Below, in pieces: positions 40,315-49,800 of a stretch of DNA of 64,000 bases (position 1 is its first letter; every line of letters starts with the position of its first letter). The stretch covers positions 145,084 to 209,083 of the forward strand of contig JAFZXE010000019.1 of NCBI GenBank assembly GCA_017616895.1. Direction: 5' to 3'. The position numbers and the translations under genes were made by a program. Source of the stretch: Bacteroidales bacterium. Its GTDB lineage: Bacteria > Bacteroidota > Bacteroidia > Bacteroidales > P3. The notes under the pieces were generated by a model that did no database searches, had not been told where the DNA came from, and worked only from the letters and a program-made list of their open reading frames with translations.

Positions 40315-42834
40315 ATGTCGAAAAAGAAAGCCAAGAAAGGCCAAAGTAAGCCATCGGGCAAAAGCAACGCCGTAAAATTCAAAGAGTTCCTCCACAGCAA
40401 AAACTTCGCACGACTCTGCGGAGCGACTTTTATCCTTTTCGCCATATTCCTGTTCTTCGCCATCCTCTCCTTCTATGTAAAAGGGGCGCCTATAGACAAC
40501 TCGCGCGACAACTGGATGGGCATGGTCGGAGGCTGGTTTGCGCTGCAGCTCACCGCCCACAGCTTCGGCGTGGGTGCGTTCGGGCTTCTGCTCATACTGT
40601 TCCTTTTCGGCATACGCCTCTGGGGTCGCAAGACGCGGCTCGCCACCATCGTGTGGGTGACGCTCTTCTGGATGGTGTGGGCAGCCACATTTTTCGGCTA
40701 CATAGCAGGGCACTGGATAAACAACAACTGGGACCCCGAATCGACCTCGAGCCTCGAAGCCTACGCCGGCAACATGGGATACATCATCTCCGGAGGACTA
40801 TATAAGCTCATCTCGTGGTTCACCTTCATCATACTGCTTTTCTCTGCTGCCGCCGTGCTGATTTTCGTGCACAAGGTGCGTATCCACATCAACAAAGAGA
40901 AATGGCAGCAGCGCTTTGCCGACTGGGCCAAACGTCGCGAACTGCGCCGAGCCGAACGCGCCGAGCAAGCCCGCCTGAAGGCAGAACGACAAGCCGAATT
41001 GGCAGACTTGTCTGACCAGTCTGACCAGTCAGACCAGTCAGACACTCCCCAAAAAGACTCCTTCGCCGACTTCCTTGAGCAGGTCAACAATCCCAACCCC
41101 ACTCCTACTCCAGAACCTGAACCCGAAGTGGTTGACCTGACCGGGACACTCGATAAGCAGGAAACACCAGCGCAACCCGAAGACGACATAGACTTCAAAA
41201 TCAATCTGACTGAAGGCGAAGGGTTGTCCGACAAGGCGGAGACATCTGACGAGTCGGACTTGTCGGATGAGTCGGACCTCTCTGAGGACGACTCCGACTA
41301 CTCGCGTCATTTCGGCATCAACGACCTCTACGACCCGCACCTCGACCTAGGCGACTATATTATGCCTTCGACCGACCTCCTCGAAGACTGGGAGACCGCC
41401 AACGTCAAAGTGACAAAAGAGGAGCTTATAGCCAACAAAGACCGCATCGTGCAGACCTTGCGCGACTACGGCATCGAGATTACCGAGATAACCGCCACAC
41501 CTGGTCCTACGGTAACGCTCTACAAGATAAAGCCAGCGCCGGGAGTGCGTATCAGCAAAATCAAAAACCTCGAGGACGATATAGCCCTCTCGCTCGCCGC
41601 ACTCGGCATACGTATCATAGCCCCCATTCCGGGCGAGAGCAACATAGGAATCGAGGTGCCGAACGCCAAGCCGCAGATTGTAGCGATGAAAACCATGCTC
41701 GAGAGCGACGCCTTCAAAAACGCCAAGATGGAGCTGCCGATCGCCTTCGGCAAAACCATCAGCAACGAAGTGCTGGTGGCCGACCTCGCCAAGATGCCCC
41801 ACCTGCTGATGGCTGGCGCTACAGGTACGGGTAAGTCGGTAGGATTGAACGCCGTGCTCGCCTCGCTGCTCTATAAGAAACATCCGTCGGAGCTGAAACT
41901 GGTGCTTGTCGATCCTAAGAAGGTGGAGTTCTCGCTCTATTCCGCCATCGACCGCCACTACCTGGCCAAGATGCCCGACGAGGAGGAGGCCGTCATCACC
42001 GACACCAAGAAGGTGGTGCGCACACTCAACTCGCTCTGCATCGAGATGGACACCCGCTACGACCTGCTGAAACAGGCCGGAGTTCGCAAGATAACCGAAT
42101 ACAACGACAAGTTCATCCACCGCCGCCTCAATCCCGAACACGGACACCGCTACCTGCCCTATATCGTAGTTATCATCGACGAGTTCGGCGACCTTATCAT
42201 GACTGCCGGCAAGGAGGTGGAGCTGCCGATAGCCCGTATCGCCCAGCTGGCACGCGCCGTAGGCATACACCTCATCATCGCCACCCAGCGTCCTACGACG
42301 AACATCATAACCGGCACCATCAAGGCGAACTTCCCCGCCCGTGCCGCTTTCCGCGTCACATCGGGCATCGACTCGAAGACCATCCTCGACACAGGCGGCG
42401 CTCAGCAGTTGATTGGACGAGGCGACATGCTTATCTCGCTGGCGGGCAAGGACATGATACGTCTGCAATGCGCACTTATCGACACCCCCGAAATCGAAAA
42501 GTTGACTCACTTTATCGGTGACCAGCGCGGCTACTCCGACTCCAATATGTTCATGCTGCCCGAATATCTCGACGAGAACGACGAGCCCACCAAAGACTTC
42601 GACCCCAAGCAGAAGGACGAATTTTTCAACGACGCCGCCCGACTGGTGGTGGCCAGTCAGTTCGGCTCCACCTCGCTGCTGCAACGCAAACTGCAGCTCG
42701 GATACAACCGTGCAGGACGCATCATCGACCAGCTCGAAGCGGCAGGCATAGTGGGACCCTACAAGGGCAGCAAGGCACGCGACGTGCTTATCAAAGACGA
42801 AGTGGAACTCGAGGAAATCCTCCGCAACCTATAA
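40315..42834 (+). CDS. ftsK: FtsK/SpoIIIE-type DNA translocase
   Basis: 839 residues. Four N-terminal membrane helices (ARLCGATFILFAIFLFFAIL etc.), a charged cytoplasmic linker (about 200-350) rich in Ser-Asp with short tandem runs (SDQSDQSDQSD and SDESDLSDESD, encoded by 9-base repeats), then the motor: Walker A GATGTGKS (501-508), LVLVDPKKVEFSLY, Walker B YIVVIIDEFGDLIM, and a C-terminal winged-helix gamma domain (LLQRKLQLGYNRAGRIIDQLEAAGIVG) that reads polar DNA motifs. It pumps chromosomal DNA at the division septum and promotes dimer resolution. Full length. Confidence 0.95.
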   Translation: MSKKKAKKGQSKPSGKSNAVKFKEFLHSKNFARLCGATFILFAIFLFFAILSFYVKGAPIDNSRDNWMGMVGGWFALQLTAHSFGVGAFGLLLILFLFGIRLWGRKTRLATIVWVTLFWMVWAATFFGYIAGHWINNNWDPESTSSLEAYAGNMGYIISGGLYKLISWFTFIILLFSAAAVLIFVHKVRIHINKEKWQQRFADWAKRRELRRAERAEQARLKAERQAELADLSDQSDQSDQSDTPQKDSFADFLEQVNNPNPTPTPEPEPEVVDLTGTLDKQETPAQPEDDIDFKINLTEGEGLSDKAETSDESDLSDESDLSEDDSDYSRHFGINDLYDPHLDLGDYIMPSTDLLEDWETANVKVTKEELIANKDRIVQTLRDYGIEITEITATPGPTVTLYKIKPAPGVRISKIKNLEDDIALSLAALGIRIIAPIPGESNIGIEVPNAKPQIVAMKTMLESDAFKNAKMELPIAFGKTISNEVLVADLAKMPHLLMAGATGTGKSVGLNAVLASLLYKKHPSELKLVLVDPKKVEFSLYSAIDRHYLAKMPDEEEAVITDTKKVVRTLNSLCIEMDTRYDLLKQAGVRKITEYNDKFIHRRLNPEHGHRYLPYIVVIIDEFGDLIMTAGKEVELPIARIAQLARAVGIHLIIATQRPTTNIITGTIKANFPARAAFRVTSGIDSKTILDTGGAQQLIGRGDMLISLAGKDMIRLQCALIDTPEIEKLTHFIGDQRGYSDSNMFMLPEYLDENDEPTKDFDPKQKDEFFNDAARLVVASQFGSTSLLQRKLQLGYNRAGRIIDQLEAAGIVGPYKGSKARDVLIKDEVELEEILRNL

Positions 42835-42891
42835 AAGGTTTGAAAGGTTCAAAAGGTTCAAGGTTCAAGGTTCAAATAACCACTATACAAC

Positions 42892-42924
42892 AAGAAGGGC
42901 GCCCGATTGGGCGTCCTTCTTTTG
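42892..42924 (+). terminator. Terminator of ftsK
   Basis: Stem AAGAAGGGCGCCC / GGGCGTCCTTCTT with loop GATT and a following T run; its symmetry could also serve the convergent M16 gene. Confidence 0.8.
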
Positions 42925-42977
42925 TTTGCATCGACTGCTAACAGTCAAGCGCTGACTGCTGACAGCTAACTGCTAAA

Positions 42978-45824
42978 CTACTTCTTATCCTCAGGCATCA
43001 GCATGATGACGGCGTAGTTCTTGAGGTTGATGAACTTGGCGGCGGCATCCTGGACTTCCTTGGCGGTGACCGATTTCACGAGCTCGGGGTATTTGTCGAG
43101 GTCATCGCGATCCTCGTTATACTCGTAGCTGCCCTGAATCTGGCCAATCCAGAAGCTGTTCTCCTGACGAGCGTTCTCGCGGTTGATGATCTGCTGCTCC
43201 TGAACCTTGCCGAGAGTTTCGGCGCTGGGGCCTTCGTTGATGTACTGGTTGAGGATTTCGATAGCGGCTTTCTCGATGTTCTCCACGTTGTCTGGGTCGC
43301 AGGCGATGTAGAACATCCAAGAGACCTTGGTGCCCTTACCGTCGCCGTCAACATCGTAGCTCACGTTCACGCTGGGGCTGTAGGTGCCGCCCATCTTCTC
43401 GCGGATGATTTCGAGAGCGCTGATTTCCATAGCGTCGCTCAGCTGGTTGATGATGACCTTGTTTTTCTTGGTGTTGACAAAACCCTTGGTTTCGCCGTAG
43501 ATCATCAGCATACCCTGGTTGTCGGTGCCCTTGTAGGCAGTGGCGCGCGGGGTGCCGCTGACGAATTTCGGGTCGCGGTCTTTCCAGGTCTCGCCTTTCT
43601 GCTTGCCGGTGCAAGGCAGGTTGCCCACGTACTTGGCGATGAGCTCGATGTCCTTGTCGCTGATGTTACCGACGAAGAAGAAGGTCTGGTTGCTGGCGTC
43701 GTTGAAGCGCTCTTTGAAGATTTCGTAAGTGCGGTCGAGTTTCAAGCTGTTGATGTGCTGCTCGGTGGGGAGAATCACAAGACGCTTGTTGTCAGGATAG
43801 ACGGTCTCGATGTATTTCTTGATGAACACGAACTGCGGGTTCTCGCCCATGAACTTAATCTGGCTGCGCAGAGCGTCGATGTTCTTGTCGAACGACTCCT
43901 GGTCTTTGCGCGGAGCGTCATAGTAGAGATAGAGCAGCTGGAGCATGGTCTCGAGGTCTTTCGGCGAGCAGTTGCCGCTGAAGCCCTGAGTCTCGCCGCC
44001 GATGTTGGGGCTGATGCTCAAGTTGGTGCCCTTCAGTTTCTTGCTGAGCTGGCTGCTGTTGAACTGAGCGATACCGGCGTCGTCGATAAGCTGAGCGGCT
44101 GTCTGAGCCATGTAGGCCTCGTTGTCCTCATAGATAGAGGTACCGCCCTTGGCGAACGAGCTCATGCGGATTTCGTCAGCCTTATAGTCGGTCTTCTTGA
44201 CGATGAAGCGGATGCCGTTGGGGCAGGTGTATTCGGTGTAGTCGAGAGCCTTGTTCTCCTTGGTCACCTTGGCGGCGACGGCGGGGAGGTCCTTGCTGAA
44301 GAGCGGCTCATCCTTGAAGTTATCGACCCACGGAGTGGTCTTGGCGCTCATAGCCTTCTTGTAGAGTTTCAGGGCAGCCTTCTCGGTGGGCACCTTCACC
44401 TTGCTGTTGGCGGTGAGCCAGAGGACGAAGTTCTCGTCGGTAATCCAGCCCTTCACCATAGCGTTCACCTCGTCGAGGGTGATTTCGGGCACAAATTCGT
44501 TGGCGTAGCGGTATTCCTGACGGATGCCGGGGATAACCTCGTTCTCGAGGAAGTTGTTGGTGTATTCCTGAGCGAAACTTACGCTCTGAGTCTTGTTCTC
44601 CTCCTTGGCCATCTTCTTGTAGCGGCTCAGGAGTTCCTCTTTCTGGCGGTCGAGTTCGGCCTGGAGGAAGCCGTGCTGATCGACGCGGCGCATCTCGGTG
44701 AGGAGCACCTCGATAGCCTTGTCAACTTTGCCGTCCTTGGGGGCGCCCTCTACTGCAAAAGCGTCGCACGAGCGGCCGAGGAAGGTCTCATAGCCGGCGC
44801 CGGCCTGGATGAGGGGCGAGCTGGCTTTCTCACATATTTCGTCGAAACGGTCACTCAGCATGCCGTTGATGAGCTGGCGGATAAGGCTGTTGCGGTAGTC
44901 ACCCACGGTGCCCTGCGGAGCCTTGTCGTGTTTCCAGAACATAGCGAGGCTTGTGCCGGTGGCTTCCTTGTCGGTAGCGATAGCGATGAGGGGCTCTTTG
45001 TTCTTCGGGATGTCGAAGTTGGGACGCGGACGCGGGTTCTTGACGGCCTCGCGGCTCGAGAAGTACTCCTTTACTTTGGCTTCCATCTGGTTGACGTCGA
45101 TGTCGCCAACGATGATGACGGCCTGCATGTCAGGACGATACCAGTCTTTGTAGAAACGCACGATGACGTCGCGCTTGAAGTTGCGGATAACCTCTTCCTT
45201 ACCGATGGGGAGACGCAGAGCATACTGCGAGCCTTTCAGCAGGATGGGGAAGGTAGCTTTCTGCAGACGTTCGCTGGCACCAAGACCGCCACGCCATTCC
45301 TCGATGATGACGCCACGCTCGTGTTCAATCTCCTCAGGGGTGAAGAGCAGCTTGCTTGCCCAGCCGTCGAGGATTTTGAAACCCATCTCGACCATATCGG
45401 GCTTGTCGCTCGGCAGATCAACATAATAGACGGTCTCGTCGAAAGCCGTCCATGCGTTGATGCCGCGGCCAAACTCGATACCGTTCTTCTGCAACTCGCT
45501 GATCATCTCGTTGCCCTTGTAGTACTCGGTACCGTTGAAGGCCATGTGCTCACAGAAGTGGGCAAGACCCTGCTGGTCCTCGTCCTCGAGCACCGAACCG
45601 GCGTTGGTCACCAAACGGAACTGCACGCGGTTTTCGGGTTTCTTGTTGGCGCGGATGTAGTAGGTCAACCCGTTGTCGAGCTTACCAATCTTTACCTTTT
45701 TGTCGATGGGAACCTTCTCGGTGAGGTCCATCTTTTTCTCCTTGCCTTTCTTCTCTGTCTGAGCGAACAGAGTGGTGCAGCCTATCAAGGCGAAAAGCAC
45801 CAATAAACTTAAAAGCTTTTTCAT
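42978..45824 (-). CDS. M16 family zinc peptidase (pitrilysin/insulinase type)
   Basis: 948 residues with signal peptide (MKKLLSLLVLFALIG, continuing CTTLFAQ; a lipobox-like C16 is possible). Inverted zinc motif HFCEH (89-93) with the downstream glutamate segment HERGVIIEEW, the R/Y pair region of M16, and a full second inactive half (about 480-945), giving the four-domain clamshell. Periplasmic M16 proteins of this length are common in Bacteroidota and degrade peptides. The promoter TTTG-N18-TAAATTTG (45902-45931, minus) is present. Monocistronic. Confidence 0.92.
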   Translation of the reverse strand: MKKLLSLLVLFALIGCTTLFAQTEKKGKEKKMDLTEKVPIDKKVKIGKLDNGLTYYIRANKKPENRVQFRLVTNAGSVLEDEDQQGLAHFCEHMAFNGTEYYKGNEMISELQKNGIEFGRGINAWTAFDETVYYVDLPSDKPDMVEMGFKILDGWASKLLFTPEEIEHERGVIIEEWRGGLGASERLQKATFPILLKGSQYALRLPIGKEEVIRNFKRDVIVRFYKDWYRPDMQAVIIVGDIDVNQMEAKVKEYFSSREAVKNPRPRPNFDIPKNKEPLIAIATDKEATGTSLAMFWKHDKAPQGTVGDYRNSLIRQLINGMLSDRFDEICEKASSPLIQAGAGYETFLGRSCDAFAVEGAPKDGKVDKAIEVLLTEMRRVDQHGFLQAELDRQKEELLSRYKKMAKEENKTQSVSFAQEYTNNFLENEVIPGIRQEYRYANEFVPEITLDEVNAMVKGWITDENFVLWLTANSKVKVPTEKAALKLYKKAMSAKTTPWVDNFKDEPLFSKDLPAVAAKVTKENKALDYTEYTCPNGIRFIVKKTDYKADEIRMSSFAKGGTSIYEDNEAYMAQTAAQLIDDAGIAQFNSSQLSKKLKGTNLSISPNIGGETQGFSGNCSPKDLETMLQLLYLYYDAPRKDQESFDKNIDALRSQIKFMGENPQFVFIKKYIETVYPDNKRLVILPTEQHINSLKLDRTYEIFKERFNDASNQTFFFVGNISDKDIELIAKYVGNLPCTGKQKGETWKDRDPKFVSGTPRATAYKGTDNQGMLMIYGETKGFVNTKKNKVIINQLSDAMEISALEIIREKMGGTYSPSVNVSYDVDGDGKGTKVSWMFYIACDPDNVENIEKAAIEILNQYINEGPSAETLGKVQEQQIINRENARQENSFWIGQIQGSYEYNEDRDDLDKYPELVKSVTAKEVQDAAAKFINLKNYAVIMLMPEDKK

Positions 45825-45901
45825 TTTTTTAAGGTGTTAGTTATTATTAATCAATTTTGTGTGTGACTAAAATGTATTTCTTTAATACTAATATAAGAGT
45901 G

Positions 45902-45931
45902 CAAATTTACTATATTTTTGTTTTCCGCAAA
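45902..45931 (-). promoter_or_regulatory. Promoter of the M16 peptidase gene
   Basis: Minus strand TTTG (45928-45931), 18 bases, TAAATTTG (45902-45909); leader about 70 bases. Confidence 0.65.
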
Positions 45932-46109
45932 CGGTCAATATTCCACTTTTGAGTTATTCGTCTGATTCAGTTTGAGATATTGCGATATGTTGTAGTGTTA
46001 TAGTTAACTAGTACACTGCAAAAGTAGTAATAATTTTCAAACCACCAAATTTTTTTTAATTTTTTTTTGTTGAGGGTTTGCGAAAACCGCCAACATTATT
46101 GATTGCGAA

Positions 46110-46660
46110 ACGTGCGAAAATGGCGAAAATTTTGATTGCGTTACTGTGTTATTGCGTTATCGCGTTAGTTTTTATTGCGAAAATGGCGAAAGGGGGCGAA
46201 AATTTATTGTTGCGAAAAATGAAGCAAAAATATTGCGAAAAAGATGCAAGTTTTTGGAGGCTGTTGGTACTTATTGTCACAAGCTCATGAAAGATGTATT
46301 ATGTCATTCTTACCAGTAAGATTTATAGTGCTTTATAACTCGATGGTAGTCTGCTGACAAGCTTGTTTCCCTCCGTATCATCTCCGTATCAACACCGTAT
46401 CAAGGCCGTATCAACGCCGTATCATCTTCGATACCCCTTTTGTACCCCTCCAATACCCCTTATATACCCCTCCTACACACATCCTACAATTCTCCTACAA
46501 ATCTCCTACACACATCCTACACATCTCCTATCTCACTCCGATAAACCGAAGTGGTGTGACTAGAAGTTTTCGCACATTTTCGCTGGTTTCGCAAGCTTTC
46601 GCAATAAAAACTAACGCAATAACGCAATCAAAGTTTTCGTACTTTTCGTGTTTTTCGATG
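46110..46660. repeat. Imperfect long inverted repeat enclosing an 11-bp array
   Basis: The left arm contains TTTTGATTGCGTTA...GCGTTAGTTTTTATTGCGAAA (46129-46185). The right arm, reversed, contains CTTTGATTGCGTTATTGCGTTAGTTT then TTATTGCGAAA (46591-46636). Both arms are bordered by GCGAAAA words. The arms differ by two internal 8-base units. Confidence 0.65.
46375..46550. repeat. 11-bp-phased array, sixteen units
   Basis: Sixteen consecutive 11-base units with no length change: five GTATCAACNCC-type, four NNTACCCCTNN-type, six TACANNNNTCC-type and one GATAAACCGAA. Each transition changes the word but keeps TA near the same phase. Confidence 0.85.
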
Positions 46661-46746
46661 TTCAAAAAACTATTCGCAAGTTTCGCACCATTTCGCACTT
46701 TTCGATGTTGAAAAGAAGCCTACTCAGAAAAAAGTTTTCAATTTTC

Positions 46747-46777
46747 TTGTTTTTCTGAAATTATTAACATACTTTTG
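46747..46777 (+). promoter_or_regulatory. Promoter of the giant T9SS protein gene
   Basis: TTG (46747-46749), 20-base spacer, TACTTTTG (46770-46777). Start expected near 46784, giving about 97 bases of leader to the ATG at 46881. Confidence 0.65.
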
Positions 46778-46880
46778 TTACTTTATTAAGTACGCCACGT
46801 GTATGCGTATGCGTATATATTTTAGCACATTGATAAAAAACACAACACTATATATGGAGCAAATATTACCCTTTTCTGCG

Positions 46881-49800
46881 ATGAAAAAGAGTGCGAAACC
46901 AACAAGCAAGAGATTAAAAACGATTTTAGCCGCGATATTGATGTCGGTACTCGGCATGGGGAGCGTGCAGGCGCAGGACTGCGAAATTGACGGAAGCGAG
47001 TTTACGTTCGAAGTACTGAAAGCCACCAGCCCCTACACTAGAATCCATTGGGCCAAGATAGGTTACGTCCATGAGTTCAAAGGGTTGGCTTTCTATTTCA
47101 CCGACAACAACTCGGGTGAAACATACCGCCGACTTGAATATGCTTATAGCGACACCACGGACGACTTCTTCTACAGCGAACTGCCAGCCGGCTCCTACAC
47201 TTGGTACGTAAAAGCCTTTTGTACCTACGGCGACACGTCCATAGCAATGGAGCAGGGTTCCATCGAAATTTTAGATGTGACGCCATGCAGCGTCCTTGAC
47301 GAAAGCTTATTTACATTCGAAGTAATTCAGGCAAACACCGCACTCACTAAGATTAACTGGGAACGCACAGACAGATTTTGGCTCGATTACTTCGAAGGTC
47401 AGATGGCGTACTACTTCACCAACGACAACACAGGTCAAACCTACCGGTTCGATGCCTCAACCGATGACCAGATGATCGGCGGAATGGGTACCAGCCAGCT
47501 GCCCGCAGGCACCTATACCTGGTATGCGAGAGCATACTGTACTGATGGCGACTCCTCCATTGCTATGAACCAAGGCTCCATCGAAATCACCGAGGGTCCT
47601 TTCAACGCCACCGTCTATTGCAATCAGGACTCCAACGAACCAACCTGGGGCGAATACGTTGATGCCATCTACAACGGATCCTCTTACGAATTTATGGTAT
47701 CGTTCAACCCCATTATCAACGGCAACGACGGCTACACATACGACAGCCTCACACGGTTCGAAGTGCAGTACAAACGCTCGGACAAGAGCGAGTGGGACTC
47801 GGTCTTCCAGAATTACGGTTACTCCGATACAACCCTGTATAACGGACAAGAGGCCATTTGGATACCTGTCAACTCAAAAGGGGTGTGGCAGGCCCGTGCA
47901 CGTGTAATCAGCGGAAACGGACAGGCCGGAGAATGGTCGGATACCCTCACCAATCCAATTTATTTCTATATCTATGAGGACCCTTATTTTTCCATAGGCG
48001 ACAATACTGGCCAAGACCGCGACATCCTCTGTGGCTACAACGACTGGTTAGGGGTCGACTTTGATAAAGTCCATGACGAAAACGAAAAGTGCAGTAGATT
48101 GTTCGAGTACTTTCTTGTCAACCCGCAGGGCGACACCATAGACGGTCCCAACGACGGCAGTGTCTCTATTGCGTGGTTAGGAAACATCACCGAACCCGGC
48201 ACATACACCATCGCAGTCACTATTGAGGTAGAAGAAGACGCAGTCCGCCTATATGTTCCCACTCCATACGACACCACATTTACTATTGGTGCCGTAACAT
48301 CATGCGAAGCCTCCCTCACAGGCTCTCCTGAACTCAACATCACAGGCTTCACCTATTATGACGCATCCATAGACAGCCTAAACCATTTCTACTACACCAT
48401 CCGTGTACCCGACATCTCCAGTGACGACTATCGCTCCATCGAGGCGCAATACTACAGGATAGGCACCACTGACACCAACAGCATATACATTGACACAACG
48501 GCCAACGACACCGTCTTCAACATACCCATCAACGCCAAGGGCGACTGGGTGGTGCGGTTGCGCACCCGCTGCTGCGGAAGCTCTTTCCCCGGCGCACTTG
48601 CAAGCGACTGGCTCCTCTCCGACACCATACACCACTACCCCAACTTCACAATAGAGAACCTTACCAATTCCTGCAATGGGAACGGATCTGCTACAGTCAG
48701 ATTCAATAACCCATTCAATCTCGGCGGCAATATGGGCATCCGAATCTTCGACGTGGAAGATCCTGACTATACGACATATTCAAATCCTGTTGTTTCGGGT
48801 GCCGATATAGAACTCACGAACCTCGCTTCAGGCGAATACCAAGTGTATGTATATGTTAGCGATGGCACTAACGAAGCCTGCAACGCCTACCTCGACACTA
48901 CCTTCACAATCGGAAGCACTGTCAAGGTTACCATCGAGAACGATAGCTCGACTATATGCTATGGAGACTCGGTACTCTACCGTGCCATCGTGACCGGCGG
49001 CACCCCTCCCTACACATATCTTTGGGAGGCTCTTGAACTCACCTATCCCGTTGACGGAGACTCTATATGGATTACGGGCGATATGTATGGCGATTACGAC
49101 CCTTCCGTAACAGTGACCGATGCCTTAGGATGTGGGGATTACAAGGGCTTAAATTTCACTATCAAACCCGCCTACACCAAGGAATCAGAGGTTGTAATAC
49201 ATAACTTATTCGGTGACAATACCTACAGCTATGAAGCTGGCACTCGCTATGTGGCATCCAACCAGTGCCCGTTCACATGGGGAGACATCACCTATGACTG
49301 CACGCTGGGCGACGATTCGGTGGTTGTAAGCCTGCAGACCCAGGAAGGCTGTGACTCGATAGTACACATGGCCATCGAGATCCTTAGCACCATCACAGCG
49401 TTGCCAGCCAACAGCACACTCGACACCACCATCTCGTCGGGCGAAAGCATTAGTTTCCTTGACGACGGCTGCGGCGACGGATTCTACACGCTCAACAGCC
49501 ACTCCAAGGCCATCGTCCGCGCTGCAGGCGGCGACCGCGACAAGTTTACAGTAATGATTTATAAAGGAGGTGCCGTAAGCGACGAAGACACACTCAGCAT
49601 TTACGAAGGACTCGACATTACAGAAGTCTATAATCGCGAAGGAACATGGGCCTGGCCAGAGGGCTATAAGGCATTTGTAATCAGCGGCGGCGTGATGACC
49701 GTAAACTTCAACACCGGCAGCAAACGCGGATACCGTATGGAGCAGGTGGCGATATCCGTGAAATCGCCCGACCAGCTGGCGGTGACGCCCATCTGCGGCG

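Larger units (their letters stand above)
45825..46880. other. 1-kb repeat-dominated spacer before the giant gene
   Basis: No gene is supported. Small open frames at 46078-46290 and 46363-46563 merely translate the GCGAAA words and the 11-bp array. The spacer holds the M16 promoter, an imperfect inverted repeat with arms near 46110-46200 and 46577-46660, the 11-bp array between them, and the giant gene's promoter. Confidence 0.65.

Noticed and set aside
46078-46290. 70-codon frame before the giant gene
   Set aside because: It translates GCGAAA/GCGTTA repeat words; no start context or homologous pattern.
46375-46550. Possible CRISPR array
   Set aside because: Units are 11 bases with no repeat-spacer alternation, and no cas genes are present.
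46363-46563. 66-codon frame rich in Pro/Tyr/Thr
   Set aside because: It is only a translation of the 11-bp array.
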